From Thermomicrobiales bacterium (GTDB lineage Bacteria; Chloroflexota; Chloroflexia; Thermomicrobiales; CADCWN01), in NCBI GenBank assembly GCA_030446685.1, contig JAUJMV010000003.1:97206-142874 (forward strand): 45,669 nucleotides of DNA. The letters are read 5' to 3'. The notes beneath the pieces were generated by a model that was not told where the DNA came from, did no database searches, and saw only the letters and a program-made list of their open reading frames with translations. This document shows, one piece after another, positions 28,643-37,810 of this stretch. Positions within the stretch are counted from its first letter, which is position 1. Each line of letters begins with the position of its first letter. The translations under genes and the position numbers were made by a program.

Positions 28643-29506
28643 ATGATCAAGCGCAGATGCGGGACCTGCAAGCACTTCGAGGCGGCCCCGATGTGGAAGA
28701 AGGGCTGGTGCCGCAACCCGCTCCTCTACTCGCCCCAGCAGAGCCACCTCGTCGGCGAGGACGATCTCGACTGCAACCGCGGCATGGGCAGCTACTGGGA
28801 GGCCCCCGACGGCGACCTCGACGACCATGAGCCGGTCACCCGCTTCGCCCCGCCGCCGCCGCGGACGATCGCCCCGGCTCCACCACGCCGCGAGGGGGGC
28901 GCCGCGCCGGCCGGCGGGGGCTTCCCGCGCCGCGACCGGGACGGGGCGGCCACGACGCCGATCGCCCGCCCGCCCGCCCGCCGCCCCGCGCCGCTCGCCA
29001 CCGCCTCCCCCGAGACCTACCAGGAGGCCCCCGCCGCGCACTACTCCCGTGGCGACTACCTGCGCCGCGGCTTCCCGGCGATCGCGATCGTCCTGATGGT
29101 CGGGCTGCTCTGGTTCTGGATGTCCCAGCAACTCGGCGACGTCGACGGCGCGGCCGAGCCGACGCCGCTTGCCACGGTGCAGGCCGGGCTCTCCGGCGCC
29201 CCGCCCAGCGTGATCACCCCGACCGCCGCCGCGGCCCAGACTCCCGCCGGCCCGACCGCCACGGTCGCCCCGCCGCCGGGCGTGATCGCCCCCGGCGCCA
29301 GGGTCGTGGTGAGCGCCTCCGGGGCCGGCGCGAACATCCGCCAGGGCGCGACGACCGGCAGCAACCGGGTGACGACCCTGGCCGACGGCGCCGCGCTGAC
29401 CATCACCGGCGAGAGCCGCGCCGCCGACGGCTACACCTGGTGGCCGGTGCGGGGCGACGGCGTCGAGGGCTGGATCGCGGAGTCGTTGATCACGCCGGCC
29501 GAGTAG
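28643..29506 (+). CDS. Cys-rich N-terminus, one membrane segment, SH3-like C-terminal domain
   Basis: A 287-residue protein in four parts. The N-terminal module (residues 1-52) has CGTC, WC and DC cysteines and may bind metal. A Pro/Arg/Ala-rich linker follows, then one transmembrane helix (IAIVLMVGLLWFWM, about residue 150) and a Thr/Pro-rich spacer. A bacterial SH3b-like domain ends it (ANIRQGATTGSNRVTTLADG..WWPVRGDGVEGWIAESLI). Topology is N-in, with the SH3 domain outside, presumably binding cell wall. ATG has GGGGGAG 7 nt upstream. Partners and function are unknown. Confidence 0.8.
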   Translation: MIKRRCGTCKHFEAAPMWKKGWCRNPLLYSPQQSHLVGEDDLDCNRGMGSYWEAPDGDLDDHEPVTRFAPPPPRTIAPAPPRREGGAAPAGGGFPRRDRDGAATTPIARPPARRPAPLATASPETYQEAPAAHYSRGDYLRRGFPAIAIVLMVGLLWFWMSQQLGDVDGAAEPTPLATVQAGLSGAPPSVITPTAAAAQTPAGPTATVAPPPGVIAPGARVVVSASGAGANIRQGATTGSNRVTTLADGAALTITGESRAADGYTWWPVRGDGVEGWIAESLITPAE

Positions 29507-29609
29507 CGCCCGCGCCCCGCCGCTTGGTCGTGGCCCCCACTTTGCAATAGGCTTACTCCTGCGGGACACGCTGACGCCGAGGGACGCCGTGCGGTGGGGG
29601 GGACGCGCG

Positions 29610-30404
29610 ATGGTGAGGGCCAAGCCGGCGCGGAGCGTGGAACAGGAACTGGGCGTGAAACTGGCGCGCCTGACCTGGCGTCGCCTCTTCGTGCGCCTCG
29701 TCGCCCTCGCCACCTGCCTGATCGCCCTCGCCGGCATCGGCGCGTCGGCCTACGCCTACCAGCAGGTCGGCCTGGCCGAGCGCCAGTCGCAGGAGCAGTT
29801 ACTCCAGATCAGCACGCAGTTCGCCGAGATCTCCGACTCGATCGTGACGGTCAGCGAGTCGATCGGGCGCGCGGCCGGCACGGTCGACGAGGCCAAGACC
29901 TCGCTCGCCAGCGCCTCGACGACGACCCGCGGCGCCGCCTCCACCCTGGACGAGACGGCCCGCACCATCAACTTCGCGATCCCCGGCACCACCCTCCGCC
30001 CGCTGGCGGGTGTGGACACCAACTTCCGCAACCAGGCCGATCAGCTGCGCACCCTAGCGGACGACATCGACCGCACCAGCAACTCGCTGACCCGCAACGC
30101 CACCGATTTGCGCGCGATCGGTCAGGACGTGGGCGAGGTGTCGCGGGACATGGACGAGGTCGCGCAGCGGTTGAGCCAGTTCGCCGGCGGCGGGGCCGGC
30201 CCCGGCGGCCTCGCGCAGATCACCGACGGGACGCGGCTGATCCTCAGTTGGAGCGTCATCGTCCACATCCTCCTCTTCGGGATGGGCATCGCGCTCTACC
30301 TGCTAACCACCGAGCCCCGCTACGTGATCATGCCGGCGACGCGGAACGGCGCCGGCAACCAGTACGACGTGCAAGACCTGGAAGCGGAGTTGTACGGGCG
30401 GTAG
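29610..30404 (+). CDS. Two-helix membrane protein with long coiled-coil domain
   Basis: A 264-residue protein. A TM helix lies at about residues 30-50 (LFVRLVALATCLIALAGIGASAYAY). A Ser/Thr/Ala-rich, mostly helical ectodomain (about 150 residues, with ISTQFAEISDSIVTVSESIGR and DDIDRTSNSLTRNATDLRAIGQDVGEVS) follows, then a second TM helix (WSVIVHILLFGMGIALYLL) and a short tail. It resembles methyl-accepting-type or septal coiled-coil proteins but has no signalling domain, so I give no name. The ATG at 29610 has GGGGGG 7 nt upstream; a GTG 21 nt earlier is less likely. Confidence 0.68.
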   Translation: MVRAKPARSVEQELGVKLARLTWRRLFVRLVALATCLIALAGIGASAYAYQQVGLAERQSQEQLLQISTQFAEISDSIVTVSESIGRAAGTVDEAKTSLASASTTTRGAASTLDETARTINFAIPGTTLRPLAGVDTNFRNQADQLRTLADDIDRTSNSLTRNATDLRAIGQDVGEVSRDMDEVAQRLSQFAGGGAGPGGLAQITDGTRLILSWSVIVHILLFGMGIALYLLTTEPRYVIMPATRNGAGNQYDVQDLEAELYGR

Positions 30405-30476
30405 CGCGGACACGGCTGCAGCGCCGGTCTTCCGGGCAGCCCGCGCCATACTTCGCTCCCAGCCCACGCGGGCGGG

Positions 30477-30587
30477 TTTATGCCCCGCAGGGTATTTATG
30501 CCCCGCAGGGTGCGTCGCCGGCCGGCAGCCCGGGGGTACCTGCTCGGGGCACCCACCACGGGTGGGTCGCGCACCGGTTTCAACCGG
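30477..30587. repeat. Direct and inverted repeats in the gap after 30404
   Basis: An 18-nt unit, TTTATGCCCCGCAGGGT plus one base, occurs twice in tandem (30477-30511). ACCCACC-ACG-GGTGGGT (30551-30567) forms a 7-bp hairpin. CCGGTTTCAACCGG (30574-30587) is a palindrome that also occurs at 28440-28451 without its first bases. Confidence 0.6.
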
Positions 30588-30604
30588 CGGCCCCCGCCCG
30601 GCGG

Positions 30605-30843
30605 CTATGGCTGCCGGCCCTGCTCGCGCAGATCCTCGTCGACCGTCTCGCGGTCGCCCTCGGCCTGGCTCGGATGGTCGCCCGGCGCGGGGACGATCTT
30701 ACCCGGACCGGCCTCCGCGCCGGCATCCTGGCGGTCGGCGGCCTGCCGCCCCCGGCGCCGAGCCCGTGCGCCTCCAGGGCGGCGTCGACCGTCTCCCGGT
30801 CGCCCTCGGCCTGGCTCGGCTTTGTGCGGTCGTCCCCGGTCAT
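30605..30843 (-). CDS. Small repeat-bearing protein with one frameshift
   Basis: Read from ATG 30843 (GAGGAG 5 nt upstream), it starts [20 protein letters not shown] and ends with a second copy, PSQAEGDRETVDEDLREQG. The two copies come from a near-identical 33-bp direct repeat in the DNA. The frame breaks at a C5 run at 30749-30753 on the plus strand; adding one base restores one continuous reading frame of about 79 residues. Acidic and hydrophilic, it likely has no fold-defining core. The ATG overlaps the SDR stop by 4 nt. Confidence 0.6.
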
Positions 30844-31943
30844 GATGGCTCCTCTGCTACGGTCTGCATCGTCGGGGGCGCGGCGTCCGCGATCCCGGTC
30901 GCAGTCTGATCCGGCGGCCGCTGGTTGTTCTCGGTCGTGGCGCGGTCGGAGAGTTGGGTCAGGAACGACGGCGCCGCCGCCGACTGGCTCTCCCAGCCGC
31001 TGCGCGACACGGTCCCCCTCCGCGGCGGGGCGGGGGAGGAGGCGGTCGGCCAGCGCCAGCAGGTTCGCCGTCAGGGTGGGGAAGAGCCTGTTCGCCAGCT
31101 CGGCGGCCCGCGCCTGGATCGTGATCGTCAGCGCGGGGTCGCCGTAGCGGCAGGCCTCGATGATCTGCCGCGCCGCGCGGCCCGCGTCGATCGAGGTGAA
31201 GGGGAGCGCGTCGGAGATCGCGAACCAGGCGTACTCCGCGCGGTGCCGCCCCTTGAAGCGGGCGTTCGGCGGCGAGCCGGTCCGCAGCAGCCCGGGACGA
31301 CGGTGGTGACGCGGATCCCCTCCTTCGCCAGTTCCGCGCGCAGCCCGTCCGACAGCCCGACCCCGGCGAACTTGCTCGCCGAGTAGGGCAGCAGGTGCGG
31401 CACCGCGACCTGCCCGCCGATCGAGGTGATGTTGACGACGCGCGCCCCGGCCTGCCGCCGCAGGTGCGGCAGCGCGGCCAGGGTGACGTAGAGCGGCCCC
31501 CAGAAATGGACCCCCAGCGCCTCCTCGAAGTCCGCCAAGGTCATCTCCGCCAGCGGGCCGACCTGGATCACCCCGGCATTGTTGACCACCACGTCGAGGC
31601 GGCCGTGGCGGGCGACCGCCGCCGCGACCGCCCCTTCCACCGCCCCGCGATCGCGCACGTCGCAGGGGATCGCCAGCACCTCCGCGCCGCCCGCCGCCAG
31701 TTCCCGCTCGGCGCGCTCCAGCGTCGCGGCGTCGCGCGCCAGGAGCGTCAGCCGCGCGCCCTCCCCGGCCAACTCGCGCGCCAGCACCAGCCCGAGCCCG
31801 CGCGAGCCGCCGGTGATCAGGACCGACCGGCCCCGGAAGTCGAGCCGCCGCCCCGCCCGCGCCGCTCGCGCCGCCACCACCGCCCCCAGGCCGGCGGCGG
31901 CCGGCAGCAGCCCGCGCCTCGCCCATGCCATCGCTGCCTCCAC
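30840..31943 (-). CDS. Short-chain dehydrogenase with C-terminal extension (two frameshifts)
   Basis: The N-terminal Rossmann domain is intact: [13 protein letters not shown] (TGxxxGxG), NNAGV and the Tyr-x3-Lys pair of YSASKFAG with Ser in INITSIGG. The frame changes after VTTVVPG at 31291-31293 (a G3 run) and again near 31000. The later part ([26 protein letters not shown]..) continues to a stop at 30840-30842 with [11 protein letters not shown]. This SDR class has a hydrophobic N-terminal segment ([17 protein letters not shown]). NAD(P)-linked oxidoreductase; substrate unknown. The ATG has GGGGAAAG-type sequence upstream. Reading as a true pseudogene is possible but less likely. Confidence 0.8.
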
Positions 31944-31974
31944 CTTTCCCCGGCCGGTGGCCGGAGGGCGGTTA

Positions 31975-33139
31975 TCAGGGTTTCAGCACCACCTTGATGT
32001 AGCCGTCCTCGCGGTCCTTGAACTTCGCGTAGGCGTGCGGCGCCTCCTCCAGCGAGTGCCGGTGGGTGATCACGAACGCCGGGTCGATCGCGCCCCGCTC
32101 GACCAGCTCGAGCAGCGGGCGCAGGTACTTGTGGACATGGGTCTGGCCCATCTTGAAGGTCAGCCCCTTGTTGAACGCCGCGCCGAACGGCACCTTGTCG
32201 AGCACCCCGCCGTAGACGCCGGGGATCGAGACGACGCCCCCTTGCGGCAGGCCTGGATCGCCTCGCGCAGCGCGTGGGGCGGTCGGTCGCCAGGAAGGCC
32301 GCCGCCTTGACCCGGTCGAGGATCGCGTCGGGGGCCAGGCCGTGCGCCTCCAGCCCGACCGCGTCGATGCAGGCGTCGGGGCCGCGCCCGCCGGTCATGT
32401 CCTTCAGGCGGTCGACCACCTCCTCCTCGGAGTAGTCGATCGTCTCCGCCTTGCCCTCGTCCCGCGCCATCCGCAGCCGGTCCTTGACCTCGTCGATCGC
32501 GATCACACGCTCCGCGCCGAGCAGGTAGGCGCTCTTGATGGCGAACTGCCCGACCGGGCCGGCGCCCCAGACGGCCACGGTGTCGCCCGGCTGGATGTCG
32601 CAGTTCTCCGCCGCCATGTAGCCGGTCGGGAAGATGTCGGTCAGGAACAGCACCTGCTCGTCGGCCAGGCCGTCCGGGACCTTGAGCGGGCCGACATCGG
32701 CGAAGGGGACGCGCACGTACTCGGCCTGCCCGCCGGCGTAGCCGCCGACCAGGTGGAATAGCCGAAGATGCCGGCCGGCGTGTAGCCGTACAGCTCTCCG
32801 CCGCCGCGGCGTCCGGGTTGGAGTTGTCGCACAGCGACAGAGGTCGCGCCGGCAGAAGAAGCACCCGCCGCAGGCGATCGGGAAGGGCACGACAACGCGG
32901 TCCCCCTTCTTCAGGTTCTTGACCTCGCGGCCGAGTTCGACGACTTCGCCCATGAACTCGTGGCCGAGGATGTCGCCCGGCTGCATCGCCGGGATATAGC
33001 CGTCGTAGAGGTGCAGATCGGACCCGCAGATCGCGGTGCTCGTGATGCGGACAATGGCGTCGCGCGGGTTGAGGATCGTCGGGTCCGGCACCGTCTCGAC
33101 CCGCACATGGTCCTTCCCACGCCAGCAGAGGGCTCTCAT
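31975..33139 (-). CDS. Zinc-dependent alcohol dehydrogenase (frameshifted)
   Basis: MDR-family dehydrogenase, about 388 residues once repaired. It shows the catalytic zinc segment ([22 protein letters not shown]), the structural-zinc cysteines ([11 protein letters not shown]..), the NAD motif [12 protein letters not shown] and C-terminal [18 protein letters not shown]. It resembles glutathione-independent formaldehyde dehydrogenase-like ADHs. I find four single-base breaks (near 32838, 32755, 32276 and 32237), each repaired by adding a G or C to an existing run; the reading on both sides is family-like. Sequencing error is more likely than decay. ATG 33139 follows GGAGGAGCG. Confidence 0.8.
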
Positions 33140-33161
33140 CGTCGCTTCGCTCCTCCCTATA

Positions 33162-33250
33162 AGGACTGAGGACTGAGTGGGCGTCGCCGAATTGCCGAGG
33201 CTGCTGAATGATCTCGCAGCCCTCAGCCCTCAGCCCTCAGCCCTCAGCCC
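33162..33250. repeat. Heptamer inverted repeat array, locus G
   Basis: Left arm 33162-33178 (AGGACTG x2). Right arm 33221-33248 (CCTCAGC x4, perfect). The arms match with an A:C mismatch in each unit. The right arm ends 4-7 nt from the corrected stop of the SRPBCC gene (33255-33257); the left arm lies 23 nt from the ADH start. Confidence 0.85.
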
Positions 33251-33254
33251 TGCA

Positions 33255-33992
33255 TCACTTCCCCTTGGGCTGGCCGTCGTTGGTGGCGATCTCCCCGCCT
33301 CCATCAGTTGCTTGAAGCGGCGCAACTCGTCGCCGACCTGCTGGGCCGGCTCCTCCCCGAAGAGCCTGGCGACCGTCGCGCCGAGCCGTCCGGCCGGCGG
33401 ATCGTATTCGAGCGTCACCTTGACCTCGGTGCCCCGCCCCGTCGGCCCCGGCGTGAAGCGCACCGACCCGGCGTTGCCGATGTCCGCGCCTTCCAGCGAG
33501 CGCCAGCCGATCAGCTCGTTCTCGACCTCGGTGATGATCTCGGCGTCCCACTCGACCGTCGTCCCCGCCGGCCCCTTCGTGACCCAGTGCGAGCGCCGGT
33601 CATCCAAGACGCGCACCTCCTTGAGGTGGGTCATGAAGCGCGGCAGATTCTCGAAGTTGCGCCAGAAGCGGTACAACTCCTCCGGCGACTTCTCGATCGT
33701 CGCGGTCTTGACGATCTTGATCCCCTGCCCGTGCGGCACGCTGGCAACCGGGCTCCGCCCCCGCAGCGGCGGCCCCGCCGTCGCGCCGCGGTAGATCAGC
33801 CCGCCCGCGGCGAGGGCGAGCCCGACCCCGGCGGGCGTGCGCCGGCTCAATCCGTAGAGCGCCAGCCCACCCCCGCCGACCAGCGCGCCCCACCGCGCCG
33901 CCTGGGCGGCCACGGCACCCGCGCCAGTGCCCGGCCGCCCCCCTTCCCGTCGCTCCTCGCGTGCTGGTCGGTGATCGCCCCTTCGTTCGACA
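33255..33992 (-). CDS. SRPBCC/polyketide-cyclase-like membrane-associated protein (frameshifted)
   Basis: About 245 residues when repaired. It begins MSNEGAITDQHARSDGKGG (ATG 33992, GGGGAG 7 nt upstream), shifts frame near the G6 run, then has a hydrophobic stretch GALVGGGGLALYGLSRR and a START/SRPBCC domain (ATIEKSPEELYRFWRNFENLPRFMTHLKEVRVL). It ends RFKQLMEAGEIATNDGQPKGK if one C is added at 33293-33296. That ending fits the family (FKQLMETGE..), whereas the unrepaired frame does not. The repaired stop is at 33255-33257. Upstream of ADH and SDR on the same strand, a likely operon. Confidence 0.78.
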
Positions 33993-34207
33993 TCCACCAT
34001 CTCCCCAAACGTGACGGGTCCGCGCCCCGGCCAAATGCTGCCGCCCGGCACGCAATGTTCTTGCCATGAGGGAGGGGGCCTCCTCGCCCGCCACCAGCAT
34101 GGGCCGCACCCACCACCGCGGATGAACCGGGCGCGGCGGTGTGACCGCTTGCCCACATCGGCCACTCCGCAGCATCACCGGCTCCGCTGCCGCACCGCCG
34201 GCGAGCC

Positions 34208-34275
34208 GTTACGCCGGCCGAAATCGCGCGTTACACTGTCACCAGGGTGTTACGCCGCCCGCCATGGTGCGTTAC
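34208..34275. promoter_or_regulatory. Four GTTAC direct repeats
   Basis: GTTAC at 34208, 34230, 34249 and 34271, spaced 22, 19 and 22 bp (near two helical turns), between the SRPBCC gene and the gene at 34355. It could be an operator for either divergent gene. The 33993-34354 gap has no gene. Confidence 0.35.
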
Positions 34276-34354
34276 AGCGCGTAGCAGACGATCACGGCGG
34301 CGCAACCAACGATCCGGACACTCCGGGGACACGACCCACGAGGGGAGGGTGCGA

Positions 34355-34724
34355 ATGAGAAGGCCGTTTGCGTGGCTGCTCACCCCACTCGGTCTATGGC
34401 TGATTACGCTCGTGGCGGTCGTCGCGCTCGCCGGCCCGCGCCTGTCGGGCGACGGATTGTCCAACTATCGGGGTGCCGAGCGAGCGGCCGCCGAGGAGGC
34501 GCTACGCTGGGCGCCCCACGCATTGGACAATCCGATCGAGCGCGGCCTCGTCCAGAAGTTGCGCGTTGTCGAGGTGCGCCCCCCTCGTTCGCCCGGCTGC
34601 GCGCCACGCGTGTGCGCCTGCGCGCCTACGGATCGGTCGCCTGGCTGCCATATTTCGGCCGCGCGCCACCGTGACCATGCAGTCGCGGCGCGGGTTGACG
34701 GTGACCCGGGTCGTCGGGCCGTAA
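34355..34724 (+). CDS. Small single-TM protein (frameshifted)
   Basis: About 123 residues if two single-base breaks are repaired. The N-terminus has an uncleaved membrane anchor (MRRPFAWLLTPLGLWLITLVAVVALAG), then GAERAAAEEALRWAPHALDNPIERGLVQKLRVVEV. The later frames continue with FARLRATRVRLRAYGSVAWLPYFGRA and ATVTMQSRRGLTVTRVVGP. Start ATG has GGGAGG 6 nt upstream. I do not recognise the family. Confidence 0.5.
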
Positions 34725-35080
34725 ACCACTGCAACAGGCCGCCGCCAGGAACAAGGGCAGCCGATGGCCAGCGGTCGCGCGGCGCGAGCGCGTTCCCGAA
34801 AATCGTACCTCTCCGCGCGGCGGTCGCGCTGATCGTCGTGACGCCGGCCCGCGCTGGCGTGCAAGGAGATGCCGCCCGGTCCGATCGAAGCCGGCTGGCG
34901 CGCCGACTGGCCTGCGCCGGCTGGTTCGGGCGCGGCGTCGGTATCGGTCTCGTGCTCGGGCGCTGGTGGGCGCTGCTGCCGTCTCGGGCTCTGGACGCGC
35001 CCTCGCCGGCTCGGCGCACGCCATCTGGTACACCCGCGCGACCGGGCCGGAGTACTTGAGCCGGCCGAACGACTTCCCCA

Positions 35081-35825
35081 ATGGCTCGACCGACACTGAC
35101 CATCATCGCCCTGCCCGGGTTGGTCGGCATCGCGCTCGGCCTGGGCGCGCGGCGGGCGCTGACGCCCACGTCACCTGGTCGCGCGGGAAGCCGGCAGAGC
35201 GGCGGGTCCTCCTGGCCGCCCTCGTCGTCCCTGCTCGGCGCGGCGGTGGCTCGACTGGGGCCTGGGCCGGCACTTCCTGCGTCCCGTCCGGCCGCTCACC
35301 CCGCCGCGCTACAGCGAAGCGGACGTGCGCGCCGCACCATCCTCGGCACCTGCTCCAGCACCGAGGCCCGCGCTATTTGACCTTCCCGTGCAGCTTGGGT
35401 CTACGCCGCGCCGCCCAGCGAGGGGGCGCCCAGTGGCCTACTCCGGCTCCGCCGTGATCGCCCGCGCCCGGCCTCGGGCCGACCGAGACGCTGACGCTGG
35501 TCTACTGCGACGGCTCGCTGCCGCCAGAGCAGCGAACCCGGTGCAGATCATGTCCGCCCCGCCGGAGTTCGGCCCGGCCACGCGCCAACGGGCTCGGCGG
35601 GCGCGGCAGCGCGAGCTGGCAGCCGGCGGGTCCCGATCCCGCCGACCGAAGCGGTAGAGATCGCCGGAGTGACCTGGCAACTGCTGCGGCGGGAGCCGCG
35701 CGCCGGGCCGGTACGCCGCCGACACCATCCTGGGCGACGCCTCGCCCCGCCCGGTGCGCATCGACGCTCCCACCCGCGCCCACTTCGAGCGCGTCGCCGC
35801 CGGGCTGCGGCGAATTGATCGCTAG
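35081..35825 (+). pseudogene. Heavily frameshifted coding region, unknown
   Basis: No single frame covers the region, but protein-like stretches occur in turn: MARPTLTIIALPGLVGIALGLG, LTLVYCDGSLPPEQ, VQIMSAPPEFGPATRQRARRA, VPIPPTEAVEIAGVTWQLL and DASPRPVRIDAPTRAHFERV before a TAG at about 35825. I cannot name it. A degenerate second copy of its last part follows at about 35845-35935. The 34725-35080 part has similar scraps (GLVLGRWWALL, AIWYTRATGPEYL). Confidence 0.35.
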
Positions 35826-35954
35826 TCGCCGGTGGACCGGCGAGCTCGGCGGGAGCCGCGCACCGGGCCGGCGCCCGCCGACGCCTACGTGCGCATCCGG
35901 CGCTCCCATCCGCGATCCTTCGAGCGCTAGCGCCGCTGTTCCCCACGCAGGGTC

Positions 35955-36028
35955 TATAATCCAGTGCGCTGCGGGTAGCGGCCAGGGCTATAATTGGGCG
36001 GAGGCATTGGCGCGGCGCGTGCTATCAT
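35955..36028 (+). promoter_or_regulatory. Three -10-like boxes 34 bp apart, before recJ
   Basis: TATAAT at 35955, TATAAT at 35989 and TATCAT at 36023, each 34 bp apart. The 34-bp segments align only loosely outside the boxes. The last lies about 45 nt before the recJ start. No clear -35 elements. Confidence 0.4.
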
Positions 36029-36072
36029 CTCGCCCAGGGTGAACGTACACTTCTTGAAGGTCGCGGGCGGGA

Positions 36073-37800
36073 GTGGTGGGAGTGGCGGTGGCGGCGCGCT
36101 TTCGGTGGCAGGAACCGACGAAGAATCCCCTGGCGGACGGCGCCGGGCACGAGGCCGTGCTCGACGCCCTGCTGGCGTTGCGCGGCCACACCACGCCCGA
36201 GGCGATCGGCGCGTTCCTCCGGCCCGACCCCGGCGCGCTGGCCGACCCCTTCCTGATGGCCGACATCGGCCGCGCGGTCGACCGCCTCGGCCTGGCGCAC
36301 CGGCGGCGCGAGGCCGTCGCCGTCTTCGGCGACTACGACGTGGACGGGCTGACCAGCGCCGCCCTCCTCTGCCGCGCGCTCGGCGGCATGGGCTTCACCG
36401 TGCGCCCCTACATCCCCCACCGCGCCCGCGAGGGCTACGGCCTCAACACCGCCGCGCTCGACCGGCTGGCCGCCGAGGGCGTCACGCTGCTGATCGCGGT
36501 GGACTGCGGCATCGGCAACCGCGTGGAGATCGCCCACGCGCGCGCGCTCGGCGTCGACACGATCGTCCTCGACCACCACCACGTCCCGCCCGAACTGCCG
36601 GAGGCGGTCGCGGTCGTCAACCCGCGCCGCGCCGACTGCGCCTACCCCTACAAGGATCTCGCCGCGGTCGGCGTCGCCTACACCCTCGTACGCGCCCTGG
36701 TCCGGGAGGGGCTGGCGCCGGACGGCCGCTGGCGCGAGGACGAGCCCGAGCTGTTCGGCCTCCTCGAATTGGTCGCGCTCGGCACGGTCGCCGACGTCGC
36801 GCCGCTGACCGGCGAGAACCGGGTCCTGGTCCACTGGGGCCTGCGCGGCCTGCGCGACACGACCCACCCCGGCCTGATAGCACTCTGCCGGGTGGCGGGT
36901 GTGGACCGGGCCAGGCTGCGGGCCTGGGAGATCGGCTACGTGCTGGGGCCGCGGCTGAACGCCGCCGGCCGGGTCGCCGACCCCGCGACCGCCGCGCGCC
37001 TGCTCCTCACCGACTCCGAGGCCGAGGCGCGCGAGCTGGCGGCCGAACTCGACCGCCTCAACCGGGAGCGGCAGCGCGAGCTGGGGCGCGTCCTCGCCGA
37101 GGCGACCGCGATCGTCGAGGCCGCCGGCCCGCCCGGCGACGACCACCGCCTGCTCCAGGTCGACGGCGCCGGCTGGACCGCCGGGGTCGCCGGGCTGGTC
37201 GCCGGGCGGCTGACCGAGCGGTACGGCCGCCCGGTGCTGGTCCTGGAGCGTGGTGAGGCGGTCAGCAAGGGCTCGGCGCGCTCGATCGACGGCTTCAACA
37301 TGGTCGAGGCGCTGGACGCCTGCGCCGACCTGCTCGACCACTACGGCGGCCACGCCAAGGCGGCCGGGCTGACCGTCCCCACCGCGCGCCTGCCCGAACT
37401 GCGCGCGCGCCTGCTCGGGCTGGCGGCGACGCAGCTCAGCGCCGAGCAACTGCGCCCCACGCTGCAGCTCGACCTCGAACTGCCCGCGGCGGCGCTCTCG
37501 GCGCGGACGGTGCGCGCGCTCGACCGCCTAGAGCCGTTCGGCCACGGCAACCCCGAGCCGCTCCTCCTGCTGCGCGGGGTGCGGCCCCTCTGGGCCAAGA
37601 CCTCGGGCGACGGCAAGCACCTCCTCTTCGCCCTGCGCGCCGCCGACGGGCAGACGCTGCGCGCCGTCGCCTTCGGTCAGGGCGAGCGCCGCGACGAGCT
37701 GGCCCGCGCGCCGCTGGTGGATCTCGCCGGCACCCTCCGCTGCGAGTGGTGGCAGGGCGAGGAGCGGCTGGCCTTCCACGTCCGCGACTTCCGAGTTTAG
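36073..37800 (+). CDS. recJ: Single-stranded-DNA exonuclease RecJ
   Basis: A 575-residue DHH/DHHA1 exonuclease that degrades ssDNA 5' to 3' in mismatch and recombinational repair. Motif I (FGDYDVDGLTSA, Asp87/Asp89/Asp91), VDCGIGN, the DHH motif with Asp167-His-His (VLDHHHVP), NPRRADCAYPYKDLAAVGVAY and the C-terminal GGHAKAAGLTV and FGHGNPEP of the DHHA1/OB part are intact. GTG at 36073 is the outermost start; the ribosome site is weak (GGGCGGGAG), and a GTG 9 nt later is also possible. It is free of frameshifts, unlike its neighbours, and converges with the GalT-like gene. Confidence 0.95.
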   Translation: MVGVAVAARFRWQEPTKNPLADGAGHEAVLDALLALRGHTTPEAIGAFLRPDPGALADPFLMADIGRAVDRLGLAHRRREAVAVFGDYDVDGLTSAALLCRALGGMGFTVRPYIPHRAREGYGLNTAALDRLAAEGVTLLIAVDCGIGNRVEIAHARALGVDTIVLDHHHVPPELPEAVAVVNPRRADCAYPYKDLAAVGVAYTLVRALVREGLAPDGRWREDEPELFGLLELVALGTVADVAPLTGENRVLVHWGLRGLRDTTHPGLIALCRVAGVDRARLRAWEIGYVLGPRLNAAGRVADPATAARLLLTDSEAEARELAAELDRLNRERQRELGRVLAEATAIVEAAGPPGDDHRLLQVDGAGWTAGVAGLVAGRLTERYGRPVLVLERGEAVSKGSARSIDGFNMVEALDACADLLDHYGGHAKAAGLTVPTARLPELRARLLGLAATQLSAEQLRPTLQLDLELPAAALSARTVRALDRLEPFGHGNPEPLLLLRGVRPLWAKTSGDGKHLLFALRAADGQTLRAVAFGQGERRDELARAPLVDLAGTLRCEWWQGEERLAFHVRDFRV

Positions 37801-37810
37801 GAACAAGCGA

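Noticed and set aside
30840..33992. SDR, ADH and SRPBCC genes as true pseudogenes
   Set aside because: Conserved protein sequence on both sides of each break and single missing G/C bases in runs favour sequencing error, though reads are needed to settle it.
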